Positions 33,753 through 43,337 of a stretch of 64,000 nucleotides of DNA are shown here, one piece after another. Every line of letters starts with the position of its first letter. The first letter of the stretch is position 1. Below the pieces are notes generated by a model. That model was not told where the DNA came from and did no database searches. It was given only the letters and a program-made list of their open reading frames with translations. Source of the DNA: Methanothermobacter thermautotrophicus (GTDB taxonomy: Archaea; Methanobacteriota; Methanobacteria; Methanobacteriales; Methanothermobacteraceae); the NCBI RefSeq assembly GCF_014889545.1, contig NZ_QKOF01000005.1, positions 124,001-188,000 of the forward strand. Reading direction: 5' to 3'. The position numbers and the translations under genes were made by a program.

Positions 33753-34745
33753 TTAGGGGTATGGAAACCCGTCTGCAGGGTCTGGTTTCAGGATGAGGGA
33801 AGCATCGGATCTCAGGAGTGCGTTGACGGTTGCGCTGAATGAGCAGAGCGTTCCTATACCACATGCAACCCTCCTATCACCAGATAGGATGTCCACAGTT
33901 ATATAATCTTCCATCCTGACGTGTTCCCTCACACCGGCCCTGGTCATCCTCTGAAGTATCCTGTTTCCAAGGGCGCCCATGGATTTTCCGAGCCAGAAAT
34001 GTTTCAGGGGACAGAGGTCGCAGTAATTCTTAAAGATACGGTTCCACCTTCGGCTTCCAAATCCAGCGTCTATCTCAGCCCTCACTGTTGCATAGGCTAT
34101 GCAGCACCCCCAGTTTCTGCCAATGACCTCCCCATCCTCCAGGAGGGACACGTGGATCCTGTTTCGTCTCCAGGCTACCCTGCCGGTCACCCCCCTCTCA
34201 TACTTTTCCATCCCTGTGTTCCGGGATTTCCTGGAGGCCATCCTGCTTCTGATTGATGGCACCCTTGAAGCTGCAATGTTCACTGCACAGACCGGGCAGA
34301 ACCCTGATGCTGCAGATACAATCTCATCACCCCCTTCAGAGTAGAGGACGACCTCTATACCAGGCCCGTCCCTTCTGACCTCGACTGAACCTCCCTCTGA
34401 CCAGAGATCAGATATTATCCTGGAGGCCGTGTTAACAACCCTACCATAGCCAGACATCTCTGCAACCTGGATCTGGTCTCTCCGATCTGTTAGGAAGGGT
34501 GCAAGTTTATCTGCGACCTCATCCTCCAGAAAACCAGCATTGATCTCTGCCTCGAGTATCGCCGGGGCCCAGGTTATGTCTGAACCCTCCCCAACAGAGT
34601 CGCCTGAAGGGTCAGTTATCCAGGCCCTGACACCCTCAGGGTACTCTGCTGTTTCAACCAAAAATCCACTTCTGGATATATTGGCGAGAATTGCATGACA
34701 TATCCCACAGGCCCCCTCTGAGAAATCAAAATCATCAAGTCCCAT
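33753..34745 (-). CDS. Cysteine-rich protein with repeated module, unknown function
   Basis: A 330-residue protein I do not recognise. Cys clusters are GACGICH (near residue 15), GFCPVCAVN (about 150), NWGCC (about 215), NYCDLCPLKH (about 245) and CGIGTLCSF (about 300). A module with an alpha helix appears three times (ITWAPAILEAEINAGFL, GCCIAYATVRAEIDAGFG, GTLCSFSATVNALLRSDASL), suggesting internal duplication of a metal- or cluster-binding unit. ATG 34745 has GGTGG six bases upstream. It lies directly upstream of the marker-8-like gene, so a link to methanogenesis-specific metal chemistry is a guess from context. Confidence 0.6.
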   Translation of the reverse strand: MGLDDFDFSEGACGICHAILANISRSGFLVETAEYPEGVRAWITDPSGDSVGEGSDITWAPAILEAEINAGFLEDEVADKLAPFLTDRRDQIQVAEMSGYGRVVNTASRIISDLWSEGGSVEVRRDGPGIEVVLYSEGGDEIVSAASGFCPVCAVNIAASRVPSIRSRMASRKSRNTGMEKYERGVTGRVAWRRNRIHVSLLEDGEVIGRNWGCCIAYATVRAEIDAGFGSRRWNRIFKNYCDLCPLKHFWLGKSMGALGNRILQRMTRAGVREHVRMEDYITVDILSGDRRVACGIGTLCSFSATVNALLRSDASLILKPDPADGFPYP

Positions 34746-34754
34746 TAAACCCAC

Positions 34755-35016
<262 letters not shown>

Positions 35017-35352
35017 CTTTAACCCCCCATTTTTAAATCAAAAACTCTTTTTTTATAGTGGAAGCTGAATTAAAAACTTCTTCTGAAAAAAAACTAAATT
35101 CACATGCCTGAATTAGAAGGAATTAAAAGCCCTACTCAGCAAACCTGTGGATTTCAGCCTGTGGATTTCAGAAGATCTCTCCCCATCTGCATGGTCTCTG
35201 CGGAGAATCTTATCAAGTGATTTCCATGATAACTCCATGCTACAAGCAGCTATAACACGGTGTTACATGGGTGACTCCCCTCGCCACCAAACCCTAACAT
35301 GATTTATATCAACACACACATAGTTATTTACAGAACATTAAAGAGGGTCTGA
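35017..35352. other. Gene-free stretch between tRNA-Met and the ThiF-family gene
   Basis: T-rich runs at 35019-35055 probably end the tRNA transcript. A 14-base tandem repeat CCTGTGGATTTCAG occurs at about 35142-35169. GATTTATATC at about 35301-35310 is a TATA box for the gene at 35353. I see no open frame or structured RNA I can support. Confidence 0.5.
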
Positions 35353-36108
35353 ATGCCTGAGAGATATGAGGGTATGGCTTACTGGGAGATGGTCAGCCGG
35401 CAGATGGGTTTACTTTCAAGGGCAGACCAGTTAAAGCTCAAGGATTCTACTGTTTCTGTGATTGGCTGCGGAGGTATAGGTGGCGCTGCAGTTGAGATGC
35501 TTGCACGGATGGGTGTGGGCACTCTGAAAATAATTGACAGCGACGTCTTTGATGTTTCAAACATCAACAGGCAGCTTATGAGCAGCTTCAGGGACCTAAG
35601 AATCCCCAAGGTTGACGTTGCAGCGGAAAGAATTCGCACCATAAACCCCTTCAGCAGGGTTGAGGTTTATCATGAAATCTTCGATGAAGAAAATGCATCT
35701 GAGATAATAGATGGCAGTGATGCGGTGGTTGATGCCCTCGATAACATAACCTCAAGGGTGATTGCATCAAGGAGGTGCGCCTCCGAGGGAATCCCTTTCA
35801 TCCACGGCGCCATACATGGCTCAATGGGGCAGGTGACTGTATTCATGGAAGGATCACCCTCCTATGAGGAACTCTTCCGTTTACCATCCCTGGGCCTTGA
35901 GCTCAAAGGAGATGTGAGGGCAAAGCTCAGGAAACTATCATCAAAAACACCTCCGGTGATAGGGCCTGTGCCCAATATCACAGGGTGCCTCCAGGCAGCC
36001 GAGGTTCTCAAGTTAATCACAGGGAGGGGTGATGTGATATCTGCCCCCAGAATGTTGAAATTTGATCTATTCCATGGAAAACCATTTAAAATTGTTGAAC
36101 TATCCTGA
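35353..36108 (+). CDS. ThiF/MoeB/HesA family E1-like adenylyltransferase
   Basis: A 251-residue Rossmann-fold protein of the ubiquitin-activating-like family that adenylates C-terminal Gly-Gly of sulfur carrier proteins. SVIGCGGIGGAAVEMLARMGVG is the nucleotide loop, DSDVFDVSNINRQLM has the conserved acid/NRQ motif, and DALDNITSRV is the adenylate-site Asp. The usual zinc CxxC pairs and the catalytic Cys with its TPxC setting are not evident; SKTPPVIGPVPNITGCLQAAE has only one Cys. It may only adenylate, or act with another protein, in ThiS/MoaD-type sulfur transfer. GAGG lies six bases upstream of the ATG. Confidence 0.85.
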   Translation: MPERYEGMAYWEMVSRQMGLLSRADQLKLKDSTVSVIGCGGIGGAAVEMLARMGVGTLKIIDSDVFDVSNINRQLMSSFRDLRIPKVDVAAERIRTINPFSRVEVYHEIFDEENASEIIDGSDAVVDALDNITSRVIASRRCASEGIPFIHGAIHGSMGQVTVFMEGSPSYEELFRLPSLGLELKGDVRAKLRKLSSKTPPVIGPVPNITGCLQAAEVLKLITGRGDVISAPRMLKFDLFHGKPFKIVELS

Positions 36109-36111
36109 ACA

Positions 36112-36147
36112 CAAAATATATAAACCAGTAGAAGGAAAGTTACTTCC
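36112..36147 (+). promoter_or_regulatory. glnA promoter with NrpR operator
   Basis: AAATATATAAAC (about 36114-36125) is the TATA box. The exact NrpR consensus GGAA-N6-TTCC occurs as GGAAAGTTACTTCC at 36134-36147, overlapping the expected transcription start, so bound NrpR would block initiation. 2-Oxoglutarate releases NrpR when nitrogen is short. The nrpR gene itself lies just downstream of glnA. Confidence 0.9.
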
Positions 36148-36182
36148 GGTGAAGTTAAGCTCATGCCATGGAGGCATAACCC

Positions 36183-37511
36183 ATGTCAGATAAGATTGGA
36201 AGAATAATAGCTAAAATGGATGAATGCGGCGTTAAATTCGTCCGCCTTCAGTTTGTGGACATACACGGAAAACCAAAGAATATGGCAATACCCCTGGTAA
36301 GGCCAGACCAGATAGAGGACATAATAAAGGATGGCCTCCTCTTCGATGGGTCATCCATTGAGGGATTCGTTGATATAAACGAGAGCGACCTCGTCCTCAA
36401 ACCCGACCCCGACACCTTCTCAACACTCCCATGGAGGCCAGAGGAGAAGGGTGTGTGCAGATTCATCTGTGACATCTACTGGCCTGAAGGTAAACCCTTC
36501 GAGGGGGACCCAAGGTACGTCCTCAAGAGGGCCCTTGACAAGTACGCCCACCTGGGATATGAATACAACGTGGGACCCGAACCAGAGTTCTTCATACTCG
36601 ACCAGGACGAGGATGGCAACATAATACCCCACGACTGCGGCGCATACTTCGATGTTGAACCAGTTGACCAGGGAACCGACTTCAGGAGAAAACTCGTCAT
36701 GGACCTTGAGGCCCTTGACTTCGACGTTGAGGTCAGCCACCACGAGGTTGCCCCTGGACAGCACGAGATAGACTTCAAATTCGACAAGGCCCTGAAGACA
36801 GCCGACGCGGTTATAACCTTCAAACAGGCCATAAAGGCCATAGTCGACAAGATGGGCTACATGGTAACATTCATGCCAAAGCCATTCTTCGGTGAGAATG
36901 GCAGCGGTATGCACTGCCACCAGTCACTCTTCAAGGACGGTGAAAACGTCTTCTATGACCCTGACACAGAGACACAGCTATCAGAAGAGGCCATGTACTT
37001 CATAGGTGGTCTCCTAAAGCACGCCCCGGCGCTATCAGCTGTCTGTGCCCCAACAGTCAACTCCTACAAGAGACTTGTCCCAGGCTATGAAGCACCGGTT
37101 TATATTGCCTACGGCCTTAAAAACAGGTCAACCCTTGTCAGAATACCTGCATCACGTGGAAAGGGTACACGTGTTGAGTTAAGGATGCCTGACCCATCAT
37201 GCAACCCCTACCTCGCCTTTGCAGCCATGCTGGAGGCAGGTATGAACGGTATACAGAACAAGATCGACCCCGGTGAACCAACAGAGATCGACGTCTTCGA
37301 AAAATCCATCCCCGAGCTCAGGGAGATGGGCATCGAAACACTGCCATCCAGCCTCTGGGAGGCTTACCATGCCCTCGAGGAGGATGACGTCATCAAGGGT
37401 GCCCTCGGTGACCACGTCTACGAGAAGTTCATGGAGATAAAGCACAAAGAATGGGACGACTACCGTGTAAGGGTCTTCAAGTACGAACTTGAAAGGTACC
37501 TTGACATCTAA
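36183..37511 (+). CDS. glnA: Glutamine synthetase, type I-alpha
   Basis: A 442-residue GSI enzyme assimilating ammonia onto glutamate. FDGSSIEGF (about residues 57-65), metal Glu in [44 protein letters not shown] and [21 protein letters not shown] are all present. The adenylylation-loop Tyr of GSI-beta is lacking, as usual in archaea, so control is by transcription (NrpR) and ligand or PII-type proteins. GGAGG lies eight bases upstream of the ATG. nrpR follows 59 bases later. Confidence 0.98.
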   Translation: MSDKIGRIIAKMDECGVKFVRLQFVDIHGKPKNMAIPLVRPDQIEDIIKDGLLFDGSSIEGFVDINESDLVLKPDPDTFSTLPWRPEEKGVCRFICDIYWPEGKPFEGDPRYVLKRALDKYAHLGYEYNVGPEPEFFILDQDEDGNIIPHDCGAYFDVEPVDQGTDFRRKLVMDLEALDFDVEVSHHEVAPGQHEIDFKFDKALKTADAVITFKQAIKAIVDKMGYMVTFMPKPFFGENGSGMHCHQSLFKDGENVFYDPDTETQLSEEAMYFIGGLLKHAPALSAVCAPTVNSYKRLVPGYEAPVYIAYGLKNRSTLVRIPASRGKGTRVELRMPDPSCNPYLAFAAMLEAGMNGIQNKIDPGEPTEIDVFEKSIPELREMGIETLPSSLWEAYHALEEDDVIKGALGDHVYEKFMEIKHKEWDDYRVRVFKYELERYLDI

Positions 37512-37570
37512 ACTTCAAAATTTACTTCTTTTTTATTAAACTTTAAATAAGCCCTCCCCCTACTTTTTAT

Positions 37571-39265
37571 ATGGTGTTTCTGATGGCTGATGAGACCAAC
37601 CAGAAGATGATGGAGATTTTAAGGATACTCGCAGAGCATGACGATGTCCTCGGGGCAAAGATAATAGCATCTGAACTAAGGAAGAAGGGCTACAACCTCG
37701 GGGAAAGGGCCGTCAGATACCACATGCGCATACTGGATGAGAAGGGTTTCACAGAAAGGGTTGGTTATGCTGGAAGGAGAATAACAGAGAAGGGGCTACA
37801 GGAGATAAACCGTGGGCTAGTCTATGACCAAGTAGATTTCATATTCTCAAAGTTTGAAAGCATGATCTATAATACCAGCCTAAATCCAGACACCCTGGAT
37901 GGGAAGGTTGTCGTCAACACCTCAAGGATATCCCCGGAGTCCATTGAAACCCTCAAGTACGTGATGCAGAATGGACTCTGTCTCAGCCCAAGGGTTAAAC
38001 TTGAAAGGGATGGTGATGGGTGCATAATAAGCACAATATGCGGCACAACCGTCGACGGCATTCTGCTAGCCAGTGGCATCCCGGTTATACCCCAGTTCGG
38101 TGGGATTGTGAGATTCGAGGACCATCAGCCAGTGAACTTCACAGAGCTAATAGCCTACAAGAAAACATCAATGACACCCCTTGAGGCCTTCACCTCAGAG
38201 AACATGACATCGGTCCTCAGTGTCATTGATGAGGGGGATGGTCTGGTACCGGCAAATCTCCGCCTCATACCAGGGACCGCAAGGGAACATGCCATGAAAA
38301 TCCTGAGGAAACTTGAGGGGATCGGAATATCAGGGGTGCTCAAGGTTGGAGAGCCCGGAGAAGACGTCCTGGGTGTCCCGGTTGCAGATGGAATGGTGGG
38401 TGTTGCCATCATAGGAGGTATAACTCCCCTCTGCGCCATCCAGGAAGCAGGGTACCGTGCTGAAATTAAACTGGCAGAGAACCTCATAGAATTCCAGAAC
38501 CTGAAACCCCTTGTAAAACCTGAGAGAAGGTTGATGGCCTCGGCCCCTGAGAGGGGTGTCAAGGTCCGTTTCCTCCTCTCGAAGGCCTGGAACCTCATAA
38601 ACAGGGTGGATTTAAATCCAGAGGACCTTTCAGGGAGAGTGATAGCCAATATATCCCTTATCAAGAGAGAAGATCTTGATTATGCCCTTGAGGTCATAGG
38701 TCAGGTCATCAGTGAGAAACCAGAATTCTCCACCCTCCCCCTGATAGGAGTCACCGATGAGGGAAGCATGGCTGGAATTGCAACTGTATGCAGCCTGACG
38801 CTGGATGGTTTCCTGATAAAGAACGGTATCATGTCCACACCAAAGTATGGGGGTCTTCTTGAGTTGGGAGGCAGGGATTCCCGCTTTGTTGAGCTCACAG
38901 CCTACAGTGGCTCCTCCCTCGACCCCCACGAGATCTATGTATCAAAGAATATGACCGCAGTCCTTGAAGCCCTAAATGGACAGGGCAGGGTCCTTGCGAG
39001 TCTGAGGGAGGTTCCATACCTTGCAAGGGACCATGCTGAGGGATTGATTGAAGAACTATCTGAAGCAGGGTTCAGTGTTCTTAAAATCGGCGCCCCCGGG
39101 GAGATACTTTACAATGCCCGTGTGGAAAAGTATCATGCAGGCATAGTCACCCCCGGCGGCTTAAACCCCCTTGCAGCTATCAGAGAGGCTGGTGTCGAGA
39201 TAAGGATGAAGGCCATCGAGAGGCTCATGGATCTCAGGGAATTAAGGTATGCAGATGAGGTGTAA
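37571..39265 (+). CDS. nrpR: NrpR, 2-oxoglutarate-responsive nitrogen repressor
   Basis: A 564-residue protein with an N-terminal winged helix (about residues 8-80; VLGAKIIASELRKKGYNLGERAVRYHMRILDEKGF) and two tandem NrpR effector domains (about 85-310 and 325-555), both with the GDG/G-x-GR-LA-LRE-P pattern and IGGITPLCAIQEAG / TPGGLNPLAAIREAG ends. It represses nif and glnA through GGAA-N6-TTCC and is released by 2-oxoglutarate. TTTAAATA at 37542-37549 suits a start of transcription at about 37571, so the mRNA may be leaderless; ATG 37583 with GGTG upstream is an alternative start. Its own promoter has no obvious operator. Confidence 0.95.
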   Translation: MVFLMADETNQKMMEILRILAEHDDVLGAKIIASELRKKGYNLGERAVRYHMRILDEKGFTERVGYAGRRITEKGLQEINRGLVYDQVDFIFSKFESMIYNTSLNPDTLDGKVVVNTSRISPESIETLKYVMQNGLCLSPRVKLERDGDGCIISTICGTTVDGILLASGIPVIPQFGGIVRFEDHQPVNFTELIAYKKTSMTPLEAFTSENMTSVLSVIDEGDGLVPANLRLIPGTAREHAMKILRKLEGIGISGVLKVGEPGEDVLGVPVADGMVGVAIIGGITPLCAIQEAGYRAEIKLAENLIEFQNLKPLVKPERRLMASAPERGVKVRFLLSKAWNLINRVDLNPEDLSGRVIANISLIKREDLDYALEVIGQVISEKPEFSTLPLIGVTDEGSMAGIATVCSLTLDGFLIKNGIMSTPKYGGLLELGGRDSRFVELTAYSGSSLDPHEIYVSKNMTAVLEALNGQGRVLASLREVPYLARDHAEGLIEELSEAGFSVLKIGAPGEILYNARVEKYHAGIVTPGGLNPLAAIREAGVEIRMKAIERLMDLRELRYADEV

Positions 39266-39320
39266 ACCTTATTTTTATAAGCACCATAGGATTATATAAT
39301 TCAATTGAAAGGTGATCTCT

Positions 39321-39596
39321 TTGAAGAAGGAAAATAGAATAGCAACCTGTGATGAACTCTGCAGGTACATCAAGGAAGAGGTGAAGCCAGGGGACACCGT
39401 TAGATTATCCCTTGGCCGTGTGTATATACCCGGGAAGGTCGTGACCAACAACGCGGGGGTCCTGCAGATAAAGATCGACAGTGATATGATAAAGGGCCTT
39501 ACAACAATTGATGTTGAGAAGCTGAAGGAGTACCTCATCGAACTGGAACATGAATGTGAAGGTGGGGTATGCCTCATCGAAGCTGTTGATGAGTGA
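39321..39596 (+). CDS. DUF2097 family methanogen protein
   Basis: A 91-residue soluble protein (KKENRIATCDELCRYIKEEVKPGDTVRLSLGRVYIPGKVV...) ending in an acidic tail with Cys residues (LEHECEGGVCLIEA). It resembles the DUF2097 family of methanogens; the middle looks like a small beta-barrel. The function is unknown. The start is TTG 39321, because a near-perfect GGTGATC ribosome binding site lies just upstream; the GTG at 39312 is part of that site. A 30-residue membrane peptide gene follows 10 bases later. Confidence 0.7.
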   Translation: MKKENRIATCDELCRYIKEEVKPGDTVRLSLGRVYIPGKVVTNNAGVLQIKIDSDMIKGLTTIDVEKLKEYLIELEHECEGGVCLIEAVDE

Positions 39597-39606
39597 GGTG
39601 ATTCCT

Positions 39607-39699
39607 GTGAATGCAGCAATTCAGATAGTTTCACTCATAGTGGCGGGATTTATACTTGTTAGCCTCATGGCACACTTCATGAACAGGAATGCCACCTGA
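39607..39699 (+). CDS. 30-residue single-pass membrane peptide
   Basis: GTG 39607 opens a 30-codon frame, MNAAIQIVSLIVAGFILVSL followed by MAHFMNRNAT, with one hydrophobic helix and a short basic tail. GAGGTGAT overlaps the stop of the DUF2097 gene and lies eight bases before the GTG, which is near-ideal and implies translational coupling. No family is known to me. Antisense to it lies the degraded 3' end of a molybdopterin oxidoreductase gene. Confidence 0.6.
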   Translation: MNAAIQIVSLIVAGFILVSLMAHFMNRNAT

Positions 39700-41630
39700 A
39701 ATTTTCTTTAATTTTATTCTGGTTTCGTTGTAAGCTGTTCCATGCCCCATCATTGTCTCCCTGTCCTCGACGACTGTGTTTATACAGCCTCCATTTGATA
39801 ACCAGGTTCCCCTGAATGAGAGGGCGCAAAGTGGATGTACATCATCACTGGAGCGTATAATTGCACAGGTTTTTCATGCATATGATTCCACAACTGAAAT
39901 TTCCCCATCCCTGAAACCAAGCCCCAACAGCGTTTCAGGGTTTAGGTAGATTTCTATAAGGTCTTCATGAATGGGGGGTTCACCTGAACCTACCCATCCT
40001 GGTGACATCACTGTTAAAAGCCTTATGGAATTTTCAAGAGGTTCCCCATCATGTTGCATTATTTTGTAAGGACTCTCCGATGGTAAATTGAACCTTCCGC
40101 TTTCTGTACAGAATTCATATCCCTCAAATGCAACCACTGGGAATGCGGGTGATCTGTATGGTTTTTCCAAAAGATCATGAATTTCGATTCCATGATAATC
40201 AAGAACCCTCGAAGCTATGATTTCCAGCCATTCCATCTCTGTTCCCCTCATACCCTCAACCCCCATGATCTCCGATAGTCTCTGTAGAATCCAGAATTCA
40301 GAATGACATTCACCCAATGGTCTGACCGCAACATTTACAGGAGACACATAAGGGTGACCATAGCTTCCAACAAGGTCTGTTTCCTCCAGGAATGTCGTCG
40401 CAGGTAAAAAAAGGTCAGCTGCGTGTGATGTGTCATTCAGGAAATGGTCCACCATTACAACAAAGTCAACCTCCCTGAGCGCATTGAGAGTCTGAATGGA
40501 GTTAGGTCCCAGAGTTACAGGATTACCCGCTGTTATAAAAACACAATTCACTGGTGGGGACTCCATATTCAATATTTCCCTTCCAAAGAGCGGCATTGAT
40601 ATTTTCCTGCCACTTCCTTCCATCTCAAGGTGACTGATTTATCAAAGCTCCCATATTCGTCGAAACCGCTGCTAACACCACCACCACTAACACCAATATA
40701 CCCTGATATGGCTGCAAGGGCGTCTATGAATCTGCACGTCAGATGTGAGTTGAAGTATCGCTGCAGACCCCAGCCAATTATTATGCTGCTTGGTCCATCA
40801 GAATATAGGTGTGCAAGTTTATGGATCATTTTTAAGGGGACCCCTGTCATCTCTGAGAGTTGATTTAAACTGGTTTCATCAAGGATTTTCATATATGAAT
40901 CAAAATTCTCTGCGTACTTCTCTATGAATTCAGAGACATAAAGCCCCTCAGCTATAATTATCTTTGCCATTGCAATTGCAAGATATAGGTCTTTCCCCGG
41001 TTTGATCTGGCAGTGAATATCTGATTTAACTGCTGTTAAAGTCCTTATAGGGTCTATTGTGACAATCCGTGTTCCCTGCGCCCGGGCCCTCTTTATTAAC
41101 TTCCAGAGATTAATGTCAGTGACTGCAGGGTTACGTCCCCATATGAATATGTTCTTGCTCCTGATGTGATCTGATGGATCATGGGACATTCTCCTTCTAA
41201 AGTCCCTTGATTGAGCTGCTATGGCTGTGCCTCCACATAGAGTTCCCTGGAGAGTTGTTGCCCCTATGAGATTGAAAAACCTCCTGTTGAGGAGCCTCAA
41301 TGCTGTTCTAGCTCCAAACCCCTGATAATATACTATTGACTCAGCGCCGTACTCATCCATACACTCATTCAATTTATCAGAAATTACATGAAGGGCCTCA
41401 TCCCAGGATATTGTTTTCCATTGTCTTCCATCCCTCTTCAACGGTTTTAATATCCTCTTATTTGAATAGAGCCTTTTTGTATGATATCTCGACGTATTTC
41501 TACATATAAATCCCCTCGTGTAGGGATGAAGTCTGCTCCCTTCTATGGATCTGACCTCACCCCCACTTACATTAACTGTAAGACCACATGAACCAGGACA
41601 ATCCCTTGTGCAGGTTGTCAGGATCTTCAT
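39700..41630 (-). pseudogene. Molybdopterin/tungstopterin oxidoreductase gene, broken by a frameshift and a nonsense codon
   Basis: The N-terminal frame (41630 to 40569) carries CTRDCPGSCGL...GFICRNTSRYH, the [4Fe-4S] domain, and the cofactor domains (FIWGRNPAVTD, IDPIRTLTA, GWGLQRY). Around 40600-40640 it shifts into a second frame (SGRKISMPLFGREIL...AGNPVTLGPN, FLPATTFLEETDLVGSYG) that stops at TGA 39874-39876. Past that TGA the same frame still encodes a good family C-terminus (GGCINTVVEDRETMMGHGTAYNETRIKLKK). So there are at least two lesions, and the protein would have been about 640 residues. The substrate is unknown; the CxxDCPxxC group includes nitrate, thiosulfate and formate enzymes. 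It lies between nrpR and the nif operon. Confidence 0.8.
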
Positions 41631-41653
41631 TCAGTTACATCCAGAGTATTAGG

Positions 41654-41986
41654 CTAAATCCTGCAGGGTATGTTCAGATCAGTTAAAGACTTCAGTATAG
41701 CTGCCGATATTTTCCTATCAGATTCAAATACAATTATTCCCATTCTTTTAGCCTCATCAAGAGGTTTTTCACCTATCTTACTACATATAACCACCTCACA
41801 GTCATCTATAAGGTCCATGACCCGCCCCCACCTATCATCATGTTTCTCCAGTCTCCTCTCATCAATTCTTCTTATTTCAGAAAATTTAATCTCATTATCA
41901 ATCCTTTCAAAGATTATAAGGCTATCTGCATCTGCAAAGTGTCTGTTAACGTATTTCCCATCATCTGATGCAACAGCTATTTTCAT
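41654..41986 (-). CDS. NifX-like nitrogenase cofactor-binding family protein
   Basis: A 110-residue member of the NifX/NafY/NifB-C family, last gene of the nif run. MKIAVASDDGKYVNRHFADADSLIIFERI is the N-terminus, with RHFADA in place of HFGRA, and DCEVVICSKIGEKPLDEAKRMGI is the second half. It probably carries or donates cofactor precursors to NifEN or NifDK. GGAGGTG lies six bases upstream of ATG 41986; the start overlaps the nifN 3' end by 26 bases. Confidence 0.85.
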   Translation of the reverse strand: MKIAVASDDGKYVNRHFADADSLIIFERIDNEIKFSEIRRIDERRLEKHDDRWGRVMDLIDDCEVVICSKIGEKPLDEAKRMGIIVFESDRKISAAILKSLTDLNIPCRI

Positions 41987-43316
41987 CAGCAACACCTCCA
42001 TCAGTTATTTCATAGCCCTCCTCATAGTATCTTTCAATTATCAGGTTGCTAATGGAATCAACAAACTCTATGCCTCCACTGTAACCTGCAATTCTTATTC
42101 TCTGGGAACCAAGTCTATCATAAACCGGGAAGCCGACCCTCATGAGGGGTATTCCTGCTTCTTCTGCCACTCTCCTACAGTAAGAGTTCCCTATGAGAAC
42201 ATCAACAGGTCTTTCTGCAATATATGACTGTAAATCAAATATATCCGCGCCGCTCATGGCAATACACCTGAAACCATATTCTTTCTGGAGCTGGCTAATT
42301 TTTTCATTGAAGTAGATGCTCTCTGAGCCGGTTAAAACAACTGAAGGCGTCATTCCCATTTCAAGAACCATCGAAGTGATGGCCACTGCATAGGCGGGGT
42401 CTGTGAAGATTGCAACCCTCCTTCCATAGGTGTACTGATGTGCATCTATCATGGCATCAATCAGGCGCCCCCTGTTCCTCATGAGTGAAGGTGAGATATC
42501 GACATCAAAGAGCTCCCTTAATGTCCCTATGAAACGATCTGTGTTTTCGAGGCCTGCTGGGATTTCGAGACCTATTTTTAATACCGTATCTGCCTCAAGT
42601 AATCGTCCGGATCGGCATCCCCCAAGACTTAGTGTTGCCATGGAGTTAGCGGCTCCCTCTATTTCACTTATGGATGTTCCGTGGCGCGTTATAAAGTAGG
42701 GGTTTCCATCGAAGGGTTCGTCAAGAGATTCTGAGGTATCTGTTATCATGAGAAATTCCGTGCCCATTGACTCAAGAATGCTCTTTAACTCCGAGGTGTC
42801 GGCTGGACTCATGATGCCATTTATGAGATTAATCCGTTCCATTTGATGGGAGGGATTCTCTGTGATGGATCCGAGGATGGAAGTGACTGCCATGTCATAC
42901 CCATCCACATGTGATCCTTTGAATCCCGGGGTTGAGACCGGGATTATCCAAGAGTCTCCATCAGCCTTGTAGATCCTCACAATCCTGTTGATATCGTCCC
43001 CTATGGTTTCTGAGAGGCAGCCTGAGATAACCGCTATGACCTCGGGTTTGTAATTTTCCTCAACTGTTCTTATGGCCTTTAGAAGGTTTTTCTCTCCGCC
43101 GTATACAACGGTTGCCTCGCTCAGTGAGCTTGATGCAATATTAACTGGTTCCCTGAAATGCCTCGTTATCTGAAACCTCATATAGGTGCTGCATCCCTGC
43201 GAACCATGTATTAAGGGCATCGCCCCCCTGACGCCAAGGAAAGCCATGACAGCGCCAAGTGGCTGGCAGATCCTTCCAGGGTTTATTGTGACGTTTTTAT
43301 TCATAACCTCACTCAC
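41961..43316 (-). CDS. nifN: Nitrogenase cofactor scaffold subunit NifN
   Basis: A 451-residue intact frame of the nitrogenase beta-like family: CQPLGAVMAFLGVRGAMPLIHGSQGCSTYMRF, ISGCLSETIGDD, VSTPGFKGSHVDGYD, and a C-terminal half with IGNSYCRRVAEEAGIPLMRVGFPVYDRLG. Together with NifE it forms the scaffold on which FeMo-cofactor is built. It was assigned as NifN rather than NifK because of its position after nifE and its single cysteines at the P-cluster sites. It starts 21 bases after the nifE stop. The partner gene nifE is frameshifted here. Confidence 0.85.
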   Translation of the reverse strand: MSEVMNKNVTINPGRICQPLGAVMAFLGVRGAMPLIHGSQGCSTYMRFQITRHFREPVNIASSSLSEATVVYGGEKNLLKAIRTVEENYKPEVIAVISGCLSETIGDDINRIVRIYKADGDSWIIPVSTPGFKGSHVDGYDMAVTSILGSITENPSHQMERINLINGIMSPADTSELKSILESMGTEFLMITDTSESLDEPFDGNPYFITRHGTSISEIEGAANSMATLSLGGCRSGRLLEADTVLKIGLEIPAGLENTDRFIGTLRELFDVDISPSLMRNRGRLIDAMIDAHQYTYGRRVAIFTDPAYAVAITSMVLEMGMTPSVVLTGSESIYFNEKISQLQKEYGFRCIAMSGADIFDLQSYIAERPVDVLIGNSYCRRVAEEAGIPLMRVGFPVYDRLGSQRIRIAGYSGGIEFVDSISNLIIERYYEEGYEITDGGVADENSCCIR

Positions 43317-43337
43317 TTACATTACTTTCAGAAAGTT

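Noticed and set aside
39874-39876. Selenocysteine reading of the in-frame TGA in the oxidoreductase gene
   Set aside because: The codon lies near the C-terminus, not at the metal-ligand site; no SECIS-like hairpin is evident; the gene also has a frameshift; and Fwd and formate dehydrogenase in this window use Cys.
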